A model generated the notes under the pieces. It did not search any database and had not been told where the DNA came from. It saw nothing but the letters and a program-made list of their open reading frames with translations. Shown here piece by piece: positions 1 to 5,032 of a stretch of DNA of 9,616 bases (position 1 is its first letter; the number at the start of each line of letters is the position of its first letter). This stretch comes from an uncultured Eubacteriales bacterium. Lineage in GTDB: Bacteria > Bacillota > Clostridia > Christensenellales > CAG-138. Location of the stretch: assembly GCA_902768995.1 (NCBI GenBank), contig CACXNN010000040.1:1-9616 (forward strand). The letters are read 5' to 3'. Both the position numbers and the translations under genes were made by a program.

Positions 1-486
1 GGTCTCGATGTCCAGGTCGTTGGAGGGCTCGTCCAGCAGCAGGATATCGCACCGGCTCAACAGCAGCCCGGCTATCTGGACCTTCACCCGCTCCCCGCCG
101 GACAGGGTGTCCATGGGCCGGGCCTCCTCGAAGAGGGCGGGGGACAGGCCCAGGCGTTCTGCCGCCTCGCCGATCTCCCGGGGGGACAGGGCGTAGAACC
201 CACAGGCCCCCTCCATATAGGCGCAGACGGGCAGGGCCTTCTCCTCGGGGGGCAGCTCCTGGGGGAGATACCCCATCTTGCCGTCCACCACCCGCTGGCC
301 CCGGACCTGGGCGTAGCTTTCCACCAGGTCGGGGTCGTAGATCCATTTGAGCAGGGTGGACTTGCCGTTGCCCTCCTCGCCGATGAGGGCCGCCCGCTCG
401 CCCTTGTGCAGGGTGAAGGAAAGGTCGTCGACCAGCAGCCGGTCGTCCTTTCTGGATACTATGGTCACGTTTCGAATTTGCAGCAT
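1..486 (-). CDS. ABC-F family ATPase, N-terminal 162 residues (truncated by window edge)
   Basis: This is a cytoplasmic ABC ATPase of the ABC-F type, a family that acts on the ribosome; some members give antibiotic resistance and others are housekeeping factors. The first nucleotide-binding domain is nearly complete. It has Walker A GEEGNGKS at residues 36-43, a Q-loop glutamine at 76, signature LSGGE at 128-132, and Walker B ILLLDEPSNDLD at 148-159. No membrane segments are visible, and the N-terminus goes straight into the ATPase domain. Family members are usually about 500-640 residues, so most of the gene, including the linker and second domain, lies outside the window. The start ATG at 486 has GGGAGG 5 nt upstream. 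The gene has its own promoter and a structured leader, which suggests regulated expression. The subfamily, and whether it is a resistance factor, cannot be told from this part. Confidence 0.88.
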   Translation of the reverse strand, partial: MLQIRNVTIVSRKDDRLLVDDLSFTLHKGERAALIGEEGNGKSTLLKWIYDPDLVESYAQVRGQRVVDGKMGYLPQELPPEEKALPVCAYMEGACGFYALSPREIGEAAERLGLSPALFEEARPMDTLSGGERVKVQIAGLLLSRCDILLLDEPSNDLDIET

Positions 487-533
487 ATCTGCCTCCCATT
501 TCCGCGCTCAGAAAAGCACGTCCGGCAGAATAG

Positions 534-658
534 AAAAAGCCTGCGGTCGTGATCCTTTGAGCGCACATACTAAGCGACACCCGGGTGCCGCAGGGATGAT
601 GTTGCGTTCAAAATCGATCAGTTGCGCATGCCTTCGTTGAAGTGCTCCTTTGATTGAT
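534..658 (-). promoter_or_regulatory. Candidate transcription attenuator in the ABC-F leader
   Basis: The predicted leader runs from about 658 to 487. CCTGCGG (594-588) can pair with CCGCAGG (546-540), followed by CTTTTTCT, giving an intrinsic terminator with a large loop. A competing fold pairs 619-604 with 564-551 (13 of 14 positions, plus a 2-nt bulge) and encloses a compact hairpin at 591-574 (GCGGCAC-CCGG-GTGTCGC). The two folds exclude each other. A four-codon ORF, ATG CGC AAC TGA (629-618), lies at the 5' edge of the competing stem, with AAAGGAG upstream at 651-645; the 15-nt gap is long unless the small CTTC/GAAG hairpin between them closes it. ABC-F resistance genes in Firmicutes are known to be controlled by ribosome-mediated attenuation. 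The exact switching logic here is unclear. Confidence 0.5.
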
Positions 659-664
659 ACAGAG

Positions 665-693
665 AGTATAAAGGAGGATAGAGGAAAAGTCAA
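665..693 (-). promoter_or_regulatory. Sigma-A promoter of the ABC-F gene
   Basis: On the minus strand, TTGACT (693-688) and TATACT (670-665) are separated by exactly 17 bp, close to consensus. Transcription should start near 658, giving a leader of about 170 nt before the ABC-F start codon. The promoter directly follows the terminator of the upstream AraC gene, so the ABC-F gene is an independent unit. Confidence 0.85.
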
Positions 694-694
694 C

Positions 695-728
695 AAAAAA
701 ACAGGAGACGGTCAGAAGCCGTCTCCTG
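695..728 (-). terminator. Intrinsic terminator of the AraC-family gene
   Basis: On the minus strand a perfect 10-bp stem CAGGAGACGG / CCGTCTCCTG (728-719 with 711-702) encloses a 7-nt loop and is followed by seven T residues. It lies 12 nt past the stop codon of the AraC-family gene. This is a textbook Rho-independent terminator. Confidence 0.93.
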
Positions 729-739
729 CAGGGGGCCTG

Positions 740-1645
740 TCAGTCTTTCTTGACGATGGGGAGCCAGATCTCACAATAGTGGGAGTTGTTGACCGCCTCG
801 TTCCCGTCCTCGAAGGGCCAGTGGATCACGCCGATCTCCGGCGCTTCCCGCAGCATGTAGCCCGAGGAGGGCAGCCATTGGGCCACGGCCTGCCGGCGAA
901 GATCGTCCACAAGACCCATGGGAAACTTGCAGCGCTCCGTCTCGCATACGAGATAGGTCCCGGCGGGGATGGACAGGTGTTCGTACCGCTTGGCAAACTC
1001 GCCCAAACACTGGTCGAAATCCTTCAGCGCCCAGTGGGGCAGCTGATAGGCGAAGTAGAAGTCGTAGCCCTCCGGCGTAAAGCCGGTCATGACAGTGTAG
1101 ATGGTCTCGTGCTCCCGGCTCATGCCTTCCAGCACGTACTGCTCCACCCGGGTCTCTGAGGCGAAGGTATGGTCCTGATCCCCCTTGTCGCAGGGGTCGC
1201 CGGTGAAGCGGCGCTTGAAGCCGGTCAGCAGCATGGCGGGCTTCTCTTCGATACGATAGTTCATGATATTGCCTCCTTCTAACGTCACTTTGATGAACAG
1301 GGGGGAGAAGGATTTGAGCCTTGCTCCGCCTTTGCGGGCCTCGGAGGGCGTGACGCCGTGGAACTTTTGAAAGGCCTTGGCGAAGCTGTCGGGGCTGTCG
1401 TACCCGTATCTAAGGGCGATGTCGATCACCTTCTCCTTGCCGGCGGCCAGCTTCGCCCCAGCGATGGACAGGCGGCGGTTCCGGATGTATTCGCCCAGCG
1501 TATACCCGCACAGGATGCTGAATATGCGTTGGAAATGAAAGGGCGAAGACAGACTTTCCCTGGCGATGCGATCGTAGTCGAGATCGTCTTCGATGTGGGA
1601 TTCGATGTAGTCCAGCGCGCGCTGTATGCCGGTGATCCAGTCCAT
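740..1645 (-). CDS. AraC-family regulator with C-terminal GyrI-like effector-binding domain
   Basis: A 301-residue transcription factor. The N-terminal 110 residues form an AraC DNA-binding domain with two helix-turn-helix units (about 23-44, containing SSPFHFQRIF, and about 71-93, containing IALRYGYDSPDSFAKAF), ending in GVTPSEAR. From about residue 128 (MNYRIEEKPA) to the end there is a GyrI-like ligand-binding domain with the typical ending YCEIWLPI. In this Rob/BmrR-like arrangement the C-terminal domain usually senses small, often toxic, hydrophobic molecules. The start at 1645 was chosen because AGGAGGG sits 5 nt upstream and the AraC domain begins there; an in-frame ATG at 1720 lies upstream of the likely promoter and has no good ribosome site. 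It is a single-gene unit with its own terminator. The target genes and ligand are unknown; the neighbouring ABC-F gene is one candidate target. Confidence 0.9.
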   Translation of the reverse strand: MDWITGIQRALDYIESHIEDDLDYDRIARESLSSPFHFQRIFSILCGYTLGEYIRNRRLSIAGAKLAAGKEKVIDIALRYGYDSPDSFAKAFQKFHGVTPSEARKGGARLKSFSPLFIKVTLEGGNIMNYRIEEKPAMLLTGFKRRFTGDPCDKGDQDHTFASETRVEQYVLEGMSREHETIYTVMTGFTPEGYDFYFAYQLPHWALKDFDQCLGEFAKRYEHLSIPAGTYLVCETERCKFPMGLVDDLRRQAVAQWLPSSGYMLREAPEIGVIHWPFEDGNEAVNNSHYCEIWLPIVKKD

Positions 1646-1666
1646 GCTTTCCCTCCTGTCAAAGAC

Positions 1667-1675
1667 ATCATAGCA
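1667..1675 (-). promoter_or_regulatory. Probable extended -10 promoter of the AraC-family gene
   Basis: On the minus strand TGC-TATGAT (1675-1667) is a good extended -10 element about 20 nt upstream of the start codon at 1645. No good -35 box is seen at 17 bp. A weak dyad (GCAC...GTGC, 1692-1707) lies just upstream and could be an operator, possibly for autoregulation. The leader would be very short. Confidence 0.5.
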
Positions 1676-1721
1676 GAGTCGGGACCAGGATGCACGACTT
1701 TTTGTGCGATCGTGTGACAAA

Positions 1722-1867
1722 GGGGAGCGAACAGCCCCCAGTTACTTCCCTGTGAGCCGGGGTGGGATTCTGCCCTTGCCGCTGAAAACGCCGCACTGTG
1801 GCGTTTTCTTAACGCGGCTTCGAATCCCACCGTCTCCAAAAGGCCAAAACAAAACCACCCGAATGGG
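1722..1867 (+). repeat. Structured repeat unit 1 with a tRNA-Ser-like 3' end
   Basis: This is the first of two tandem related units; strand is given by the direction in which the tRNA-like end reads. It starts GGGGA, then CCCCCAGTT (1735-1743), then GGTGGGATTC (1761-1770), which is inverted at GAATCCCACC (1822-1831). Inside are GCCGC/GCGGC (1778-1782 with 1814-1818) and a 9-bp hairpin GAAAACGCC/GGCGTTTTC (1784-1792 with 1800-1808). The right end (1819-1860) nearly copies the T-arm, acceptor end and terminator arm of the adjacent tRNA-Ser, with an extra AAAAG between acceptor and terminator. No coding potential is convincing. It could be a decayed tRNA copy, a small structured RNA or a tiny mobile element. 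Confidence 0.7.
1784..1808 (+). terminator. Terminator-like hairpin inside repeat unit 1
   Basis: A 9-bp stem GAAAACGCC / GGCGTTTTC with a 7-nt loop (GCACTGT) has A-rich and T-rich flanks on both sides, ending GGCGTTTTCTT. It could terminate transcription in either direction. No gene obviously needs it on the plus strand. Confidence 0.4.
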
Positions 1868-2036
1868 GATGAAAGGTACGCCCCCAGTTGCTTTCGTGTG
1901 AGCTAGGGTGGGATTCGACCCGCGCTGCAGCGCGGGCCATGGGCTCGGCTCTCAGGCCCCACCGGGGCCTGATTCACTACCGAGCCCGTTCGAATCCCAC
2001 CGTCTCTAAAAGCCAAAACAAAACCACCCGAATGGG
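1865..2036 (+). repeat. Structured repeat unit 2 with a tRNA-Ser-like 3' end
   Basis: This is the second tandem unit. It shares with unit 1 the opening GGGGA, CCCCCAGTT (1881-1889), TGTGAGC (1897-1903) and GGTGGGATTC (1907-1916), and the ending from TTCGAATCCCACC to CCACCCGAATGGG (1989-2036). The core between is unrelated to unit 1 but equally structured. The outer stem is GGTGGGATTCGA (1907-1918) with TCGAATCCCACC (1990-2001). Inside are an 18-bp palindrome CCCGCGCTGCAGCGCGGG (1919-1936), stem GGGCTCGG (1941-1948) with CCGAGCCC (1980-1987), and within that a 9-bp hairpin (1952-1960 with 1964-1972). Together this makes a clean three-way junction. It is not a tRNA: the 5' acceptor strand and the 5' half of the T-stem are missing. 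Confidence 0.72.
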
Positions 2037-2050
2037 TGGCTTTGTTTTGG
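2013..2050 (-). terminator. Terminator of tRNA-Ser, shared with repeat unit 2
   Basis: On the minus strand CCAAAACAAAGCCACCC (2050-2034) pairs over 17 positions, with one G-T wobble, with GGGTGGTTTTGTTTTGG (2029-2013) around an ATTC loop. A TTTT run follows just after the stem. Because it is nearly symmetric it can work on either strand. The first three bases of its 5' arm are the encoded CCA of the tRNA. Confidence 0.8.
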
Positions 2051-2136
2051 CGGAGACGGTGGGATTCGAACCCACGTGCGCTTTCGCGCAAACTGATTTC
2101 GAGTCAGCCCCGTTATGACCGCTTCGATACGTCTCC
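2048..2136 (-). tRNA. tRNA-Ser(CGA), with encoded CCA
   Basis: An 89-nt class II tRNA reading the TCG serine codon. The acceptor stem is GGAGACG (2136-2130) with CGTCTCC (2058-2052). The D-arm contains AAGCGG, and the anticodon stem-loop GCTGA-CTCGAAA-TCAGT has anticodon CGA at 2101-2099. A long variable arm TGCGC-GAAA-GCGCA, diagnostic of Ser/Leu/Tyr tRNAs, is followed by T-arm GTGGG-TTCGAAT-CCCAC, discriminator G and a genomically encoded CCA. All stems pair well, so the gene looks functional. It is transcribed away from tadA by its own promoter and ends in a strong hairpin that overlaps its CCA. Confidence 0.96.
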
Positions 2137-2147
2137 AGGCAGAGGGT

Positions 2148-2176
2148 AGTATACCGTATCAAAAATAAAAAATCAA
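2148..2176 (-). promoter_or_regulatory. Promoter of tRNA-Ser, overlapping the tadA stop codon
   Basis: On the minus strand TTGATT (2176-2171) and TATACT (2153-2148) are spaced by 17 bp. The -35 box includes the TGA stop codon of tadA (2175-2173). The start point should be near 2141, about 5 nt before the mature tRNA 5' end. The T-rich stretch following tadA (2172-2160) fills the spacer. Confidence 0.8.
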
Positions 2177-2613
2177 CGCTTTCTTTGAAAGAATTCCGTG
2201 AGCAGGGCGGCGCAGTCCCCTTCGAGGACGCCGCCCCAGGTCTCCACGGAGTGGTAGAACCAATGGTCCGTCAAATCCACCCGGGAGCCGGTGCAGCCGC
2301 AGCTTGGATCGAAGGCGCCGAAGACCAGCCGGGGGAGCTTCAGCAGCACCATGGCCCCGGCGCACATGGCGCAAGGCTCCATGGTCACGTAGAGGGTGCA
2401 GCCGGCGAGGGAACCCAGCTGCTGTTGAGCTTCGCGAAGGGCCAGAACCTCCGCGTGGAGGGTGGGGTCGTTCTGCTGCCGGGATAGGTTGTGGGCCCGG
2501 GCCACGATCCCGCCGTCCTTCACCACCACGGCACCTACGGGCACCTCGTCCTCCGCCATGGCGGCCCGGGCCTCTTTCAAGGCTTCCTGCATCCAGCGCT
2601 CGTCATTGCTCAC
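2173..2613 (-). CDS. tadA: tRNA-specific adenosine deaminase TadA
   Basis: A zinc enzyme that deaminates adenosine 34 of tRNA-Arg(ACG) to inosine in the cytoplasm. From the chosen start it has 146 residues, close to family length. The catalytic motif HAE has zinc ligand His53 and proton-shuttle Glu55, and PCAMC carries zinc ligands Cys81 and Cys84. EVPVGAVVV (23-31) is also typical. A GTG start at 2613 is preferred: GGAGG lies about 8 nt upstream, and the resulting N-terminus (SNDERWMQEALKEA) aligns with the family. An internal ATG at 2592 would remove conserved residues, and upstream in-frame ATGs lie inside truA. It overlaps the end of truA by 11 nt, so translation is probably coupled. It is the last gene of the ecf-truA-tadA operon; no strong terminator follows, only an AT-only stem and T-tract. 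Confidence 0.95.
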   Translation of the reverse strand: MSNDERWMQEALKEARAAMAEDEVPVGAVVVKDGGIVARAHNLSRQQNDPTLHAEVLALREAQQQLGSLAGCTLYVTMEPCAMCAGAMVLLKLPRLVFGAFDPSCGCTGSRVDLTDHWFYHSVETWGGVLEGDCAALLTEFFQRKR

Positions 2614-3376
2614 GGGCGAGCACCTCCTCCGTGTCGAAGTCGGGGTACTTGACCCGCCACAGCACCAGTCCATGGGGCGGAGCCGTGGGCCCGGCGTCCT
2701 TCCGGGACAGGGAGGCGAGGGCCTTCTCCATGCTGTCCTTCGGGATGCGGCCGCTGCCCATGCCCACCATGGTGCCCACCAGGATGCGGACCATGTTGTA
2801 GAGGAACCCGTTCCCCTGGACGGTGTAGACCAAAAACTTGCCCTGCTTCTCCCACCGGGATAGGCTCAAGGTGCGGACGGCGGTCTCCACCTCCCGGCCC
2901 GTGGACATGAAGGCCGAGAAGTCGTGGGTGCCCACAACAAGGGCGGCGGCCTCGTTCATCAGGTCAAGGTCAAGAGGCATATAGGCGTGGAGGGCGTATT
3001 TACGGGCGAACACGTCCGCGTGGGGGCCGGTCTGGACGAAGTAGCGATACTGCTTCTCCTTGGCGGAGAAGCGGGCGTGGAAATCGGGGGAGACCTCCTC
3101 GGAATAGAGGACCCGGATATCGGCGGGCAGGTGGGTATTGAGGGCGATGGCGAACTTGTCCGCCGCCATGCGGGCCCCTGTGTCGAAGTGGGCCACCTGG
3201 GCCCGGGCGTGGACGCCGGAGTCCGTGCGGCCGCTGCCCTGGAGGGTGGTCTGCTCGCCGGTCACCTCCAGGATGGCCTTTTCGATCACTTCCTGCACGG
3301 CGACACCATTGGGCTGGGTCTGCCAGCCCACGTAGTCCGTGCCGTCGTATGCGATTATGGTCCGAATGCGCCGCAT
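2603..3376 (-). CDS. truA: tRNA pseudouridine(38-40) synthase TruA
   Basis: It converts uridines 38, 39 and 40 in the anticodon arm of many tRNAs to pseudouridine. The 257-residue protein has the usual length. The catalytic motif GSGRTDSGVHA spans 48-58, with the nucleophile Asp52. Other conserved blocks are AYDGTDYVGWQ (9-19), KQYRYF (108-113) and GNGFLYNMVRILVG (188-201). The start ATG is 1 nt after the ecfT stop codon, and the ribosome site there is weak (CGGGG), suggesting translation coupled to ecfT. The ecfA1-ecfA2-ecfT-truA order is classic for Firmicutes, where it often follows rplQ; no ribosomal protein gene precedes it here. No odd features or missing residues are seen. Confidence 0.97.
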   Translation of the reverse strand: MRRIRTIIAYDGTDYVGWQTQPNGVAVQEVIEKAILEVTGEQTTLQGSGRTDSGVHARAQVAHFDTGARMAADKFAIALNTHLPADIRVLYSEEVSPDFHARFSAKEKQYRYFVQTGPHADVFARKYALHAYMPLDLDLMNEAAALVVGTHDFSAFMSTGREVETAVRTLSLSRWEKQGKFLVYTVQGNGFLYNMVRILVGTMVGMGSGRIPKDSMEKALASLSRKDAGPTAPPHGLVLWRVKYPDFDTEEVLAREQ

Positions 3377-3377
3377 C

Positions 3378-4190
3378 TTACACGAGCCCCGGGAACAGCC
3401 CCTGCACGATCAGGATCAGGGCCAGGAAGGCCGCCGTCACCAGCGCGGCCATGAGATCGTTCCGGCCCAGCTTCAGCTGGTGGAGCTTGGTCCGGCCTTC
3501 GCCGCCGTGGTAGCAGCGGGACTCCATGGCCATGGCCAGCTCGTCCGCCCGCCGGAACGCGGACACGAACAGGGGGATCAAAATGGGGATCATGGCCTTG
3601 GCCCGGGCGATGATGTTGCCGGACTCGAAGTCCGCGCCCCGGGCCATCTGGGCCTTGCGGATCTTGTCCGCCTCCTCCATGAGGGTGGGGATGAACCGAA
3701 GGGCGATGGTCATCATCATAGCGAGCTCGTGGGCGGGGAACTTGAAGACCTTGAGGGGCGAGAGCATCCGTTCGAGGCCGTCCGTCAGGGCGATAGGGGA
3801 GGTGGTGAGGGTCATGATGGAGGCCCCGGTCACCAGCAGGATGAGCCGCAGGGAGATATAGACCGCCTGCAGCAGGCCTTCCCTGGTGATATGGATGAAC
3901 TTCCAGCTTAAGAGCACCGTGTCCCCCGGGGTGATGAACAGGTTCAGCAGGAACATGAACACCAGCAGGAACCGGATGGGCTTGATGGCCTTGCCGAAGT
4001 AGCTGAAGGAGATATGCCCCAGCCCCAGGCACAGGAACACGTAGATGAGTGGCACCAAGAACAGCGGCAGGGACTTCACCAGGAACACCATGACGATGTA
4101 GACCAGCATCAGCACGATCTTCGTCCGGGGATCCAGCCGGTGGATGCAGGAGTTGCCGGGGATGAATTGGCCCAGGGTGATGTCCGTCAT
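3378..4190 (-). CDS. ecfT: Energy-coupling factor transporter transmembrane protein EcfT
   Basis: The membrane scaffold of an ECF-type ABC importer. It links the two ATPases to an S component that binds a vitamin or metal. The 270-residue protein has several hydrophobic segments (about 24-60, 72-88, 108-130, 155-170, 200-212, 247-265). The long cytoplasmic coupling region carries the two short motifs that dock into EcfA: ARG (183-185, in QMARGADF) and SRC (224-226, in AMESRCYHGGEGRT). The second motif is a variant of the usual ARG, with the central Arg kept. The start ATG overlaps the ecfA2 stop codon (ATGA), so the two are translationally coupled. No S component gene is adjacent, as expected for a shared group II module; the substrate cannot be inferred. 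Confidence 0.95.
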   Translation of the reverse strand: MTDITLGQFIPGNSCIHRLDPRTKIVLMLVYIVMVFLVKSLPLFLVPLIYVFLCLGLGHISFSYFGKAIKPIRFLLVFMFLLNLFITPGDTVLLSWKFIHITREGLLQAVYISLRLILLVTGASIMTLTTSPIALTDGLERMLSPLKVFKFPAHELAMMMTIALRFIPTLMEEADKIRKAQMARGADFESGNIIARAKAMIPILIPLFVSAFRRADELAMAMESRCYHGGEGRTKLHQLKLGRNDLMAALVTAAFLALILIVQGLFPGLV

Positions 4191-5032
4191 GACCGCAGCC
4201 TCCTCGTCAAAAACGCTTCCAGGTCCTCCCGGGTGCAGATGTCCGCCGGGGCGTCAACGCCCTTCTGCCGCAGCAGGGCCGCCACCCGGCAGGGGGCGGG
4301 GAGGGAGAGCCCCATCTGAGAGAGCTCGTCGCTGTGGGAGAAGACCGCCTTGGGGGTATCAAGGTACTTGACCTCCCCGTGGTCCATGACCAAAATGCGG
4401 TCCGCGTGCCGGGCCACGTCCTCCATGGAGTGGGAGACCATGATGATGCTGCAGCCCGTGTCCTGCCGGAGCTGTTCCAGCATACCCAAAATGTTCTGCC
4501 GCCCCTGGGGGTCGAGACCCGCCATGGGCTCGTCCAGCACCAGGTACTTGGGCCGCATGGCCAGGATCCCCGCCAAAGCCGCCCTACGCTTCTCGCCGCC
4601 GGACAGCTCGAAGGGGGATTTCTCCGCGAACTGGTCCATGGACAGGCCCACCATGGCCATGGCCTCGCTGACCCGGAGGGCGATCTCTGCCTCCGGGAGC
4701 TTCATGTTTTTGGGCCCGAAGCCCACGTCCTCCCGGACCGTGTCCGCGAAGAGCTGGTACTCCGGGTACTGGAACACCATGCCCACCAGGGCCCGGATGC
4801 GGGGCCGCTGCTTCTTGTCTGCCGTGTCCAGGCCGTCCACCAGCACCCGGCCGGCGCTGGGGAGCAGCAGGCCGTTGAGATGCTGGACCAGGGTGGTTTT
4901 GCCGCAGCCCGTGTGGCCGATGACGGACAAAAATTCGCCTTCGCGAATCTCCAATGACACGTCCTTCACCGCGGCGTTGGATGTGGCGCCGTCGAAATAG
5001 GTATGGGAAAGATGCTCTAAAACAATGGGCAT
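4187..5032 (-). CDS. ecfA2: Energy-coupling factor ATPase EcfA2
   Basis: The second of the two non-identical ATPases powering the ECF importer on the cytoplasmic face. The 281-residue sequence shows a complete ABC domain: Walker A GHTGCGKTT (39-47), Q-loop FQYPEYQLF (Gln88), signature LSGGEKRR (143-150), Walker B YLVLDEPMAGLDP with catalytic Glu168, and switch histidine His201 in VSHSMED. The QYPEYQLF form of the Q-loop is typical of the EcfA2 (EcfA prime) subunit. The start is supported by GGAGG 4 nt upstream and overlaps the end of ecfA1 by 16 nt. All catalytic residues are intact, in contrast to its partner. Confidence 0.96.
   Translation of the reverse strand: MPIVLEHLSHTYFDGATSNAAVKDVSLEIREGEFLSVIGHTGCGKTTLVQHLNGLLLPSAGRVLVDGLDTADKKQRPRIRALVGMVFQYPEYQLFADTVREDVGFGPKNMKLPEAEIALRVSEAMAMVGLSMDQFAEKSPFELSGGEKRRAALAGILAMRPKYLVLDEPMAGLDPQGRQNILGMLEQLRQDTGCSIIMVSHSMEDVARHADRILVMDHGEVKYLDTPKAVFSHSDELSQMGLSLPAPCRVAALLRQKGVDAPADICTREDLEAFLTRRLRS

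Noticed and set aside
508..696. 62-codon minus-strand ORF upstream of the ABC-F gene
   Set aside because: Its start lies inside the -35 box of the promoter, so it cannot be translated from the ABC-F leader transcript.
1646..1720. 25-residue N-terminal extension of the AraC-family protein starting at 1720
   Set aside because: It would begin upstream of the likely -10 element and lacks a ribosome site, while AGGAGGG is placed correctly before the ATG at 1645.
1722..2010. Repeat units as additional functional tRNA genes
   Set aside because: No 5' acceptor strand, D-arm or anticodon loop can be drawn; only the T-loop and 3' acceptor strand are present.
1722..2036. CRISPR array or integron attC sites
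   Set aside because: There are only two units, with long dissimilar palindromic cores, no short regular spacers, no cas or integrase gene, and no attC core-site pattern.
1888..2118. ORF of 76 codons whose product contains the string AETVGFEPT
   Set aside because: This is translation of the tRNA-Ser 3' end and repeat unit, a well-known type of spurious protein; it has no ribosome site and overlaps structured DNA.
2159..2195. Intrinsic terminator directly after tadA
   Set aside because: Only an A/T-rich TTTC/GAAA stem with a tiny loop precedes the T-tract, and the T-tract is explained by the tRNA promoter; too weak to call.
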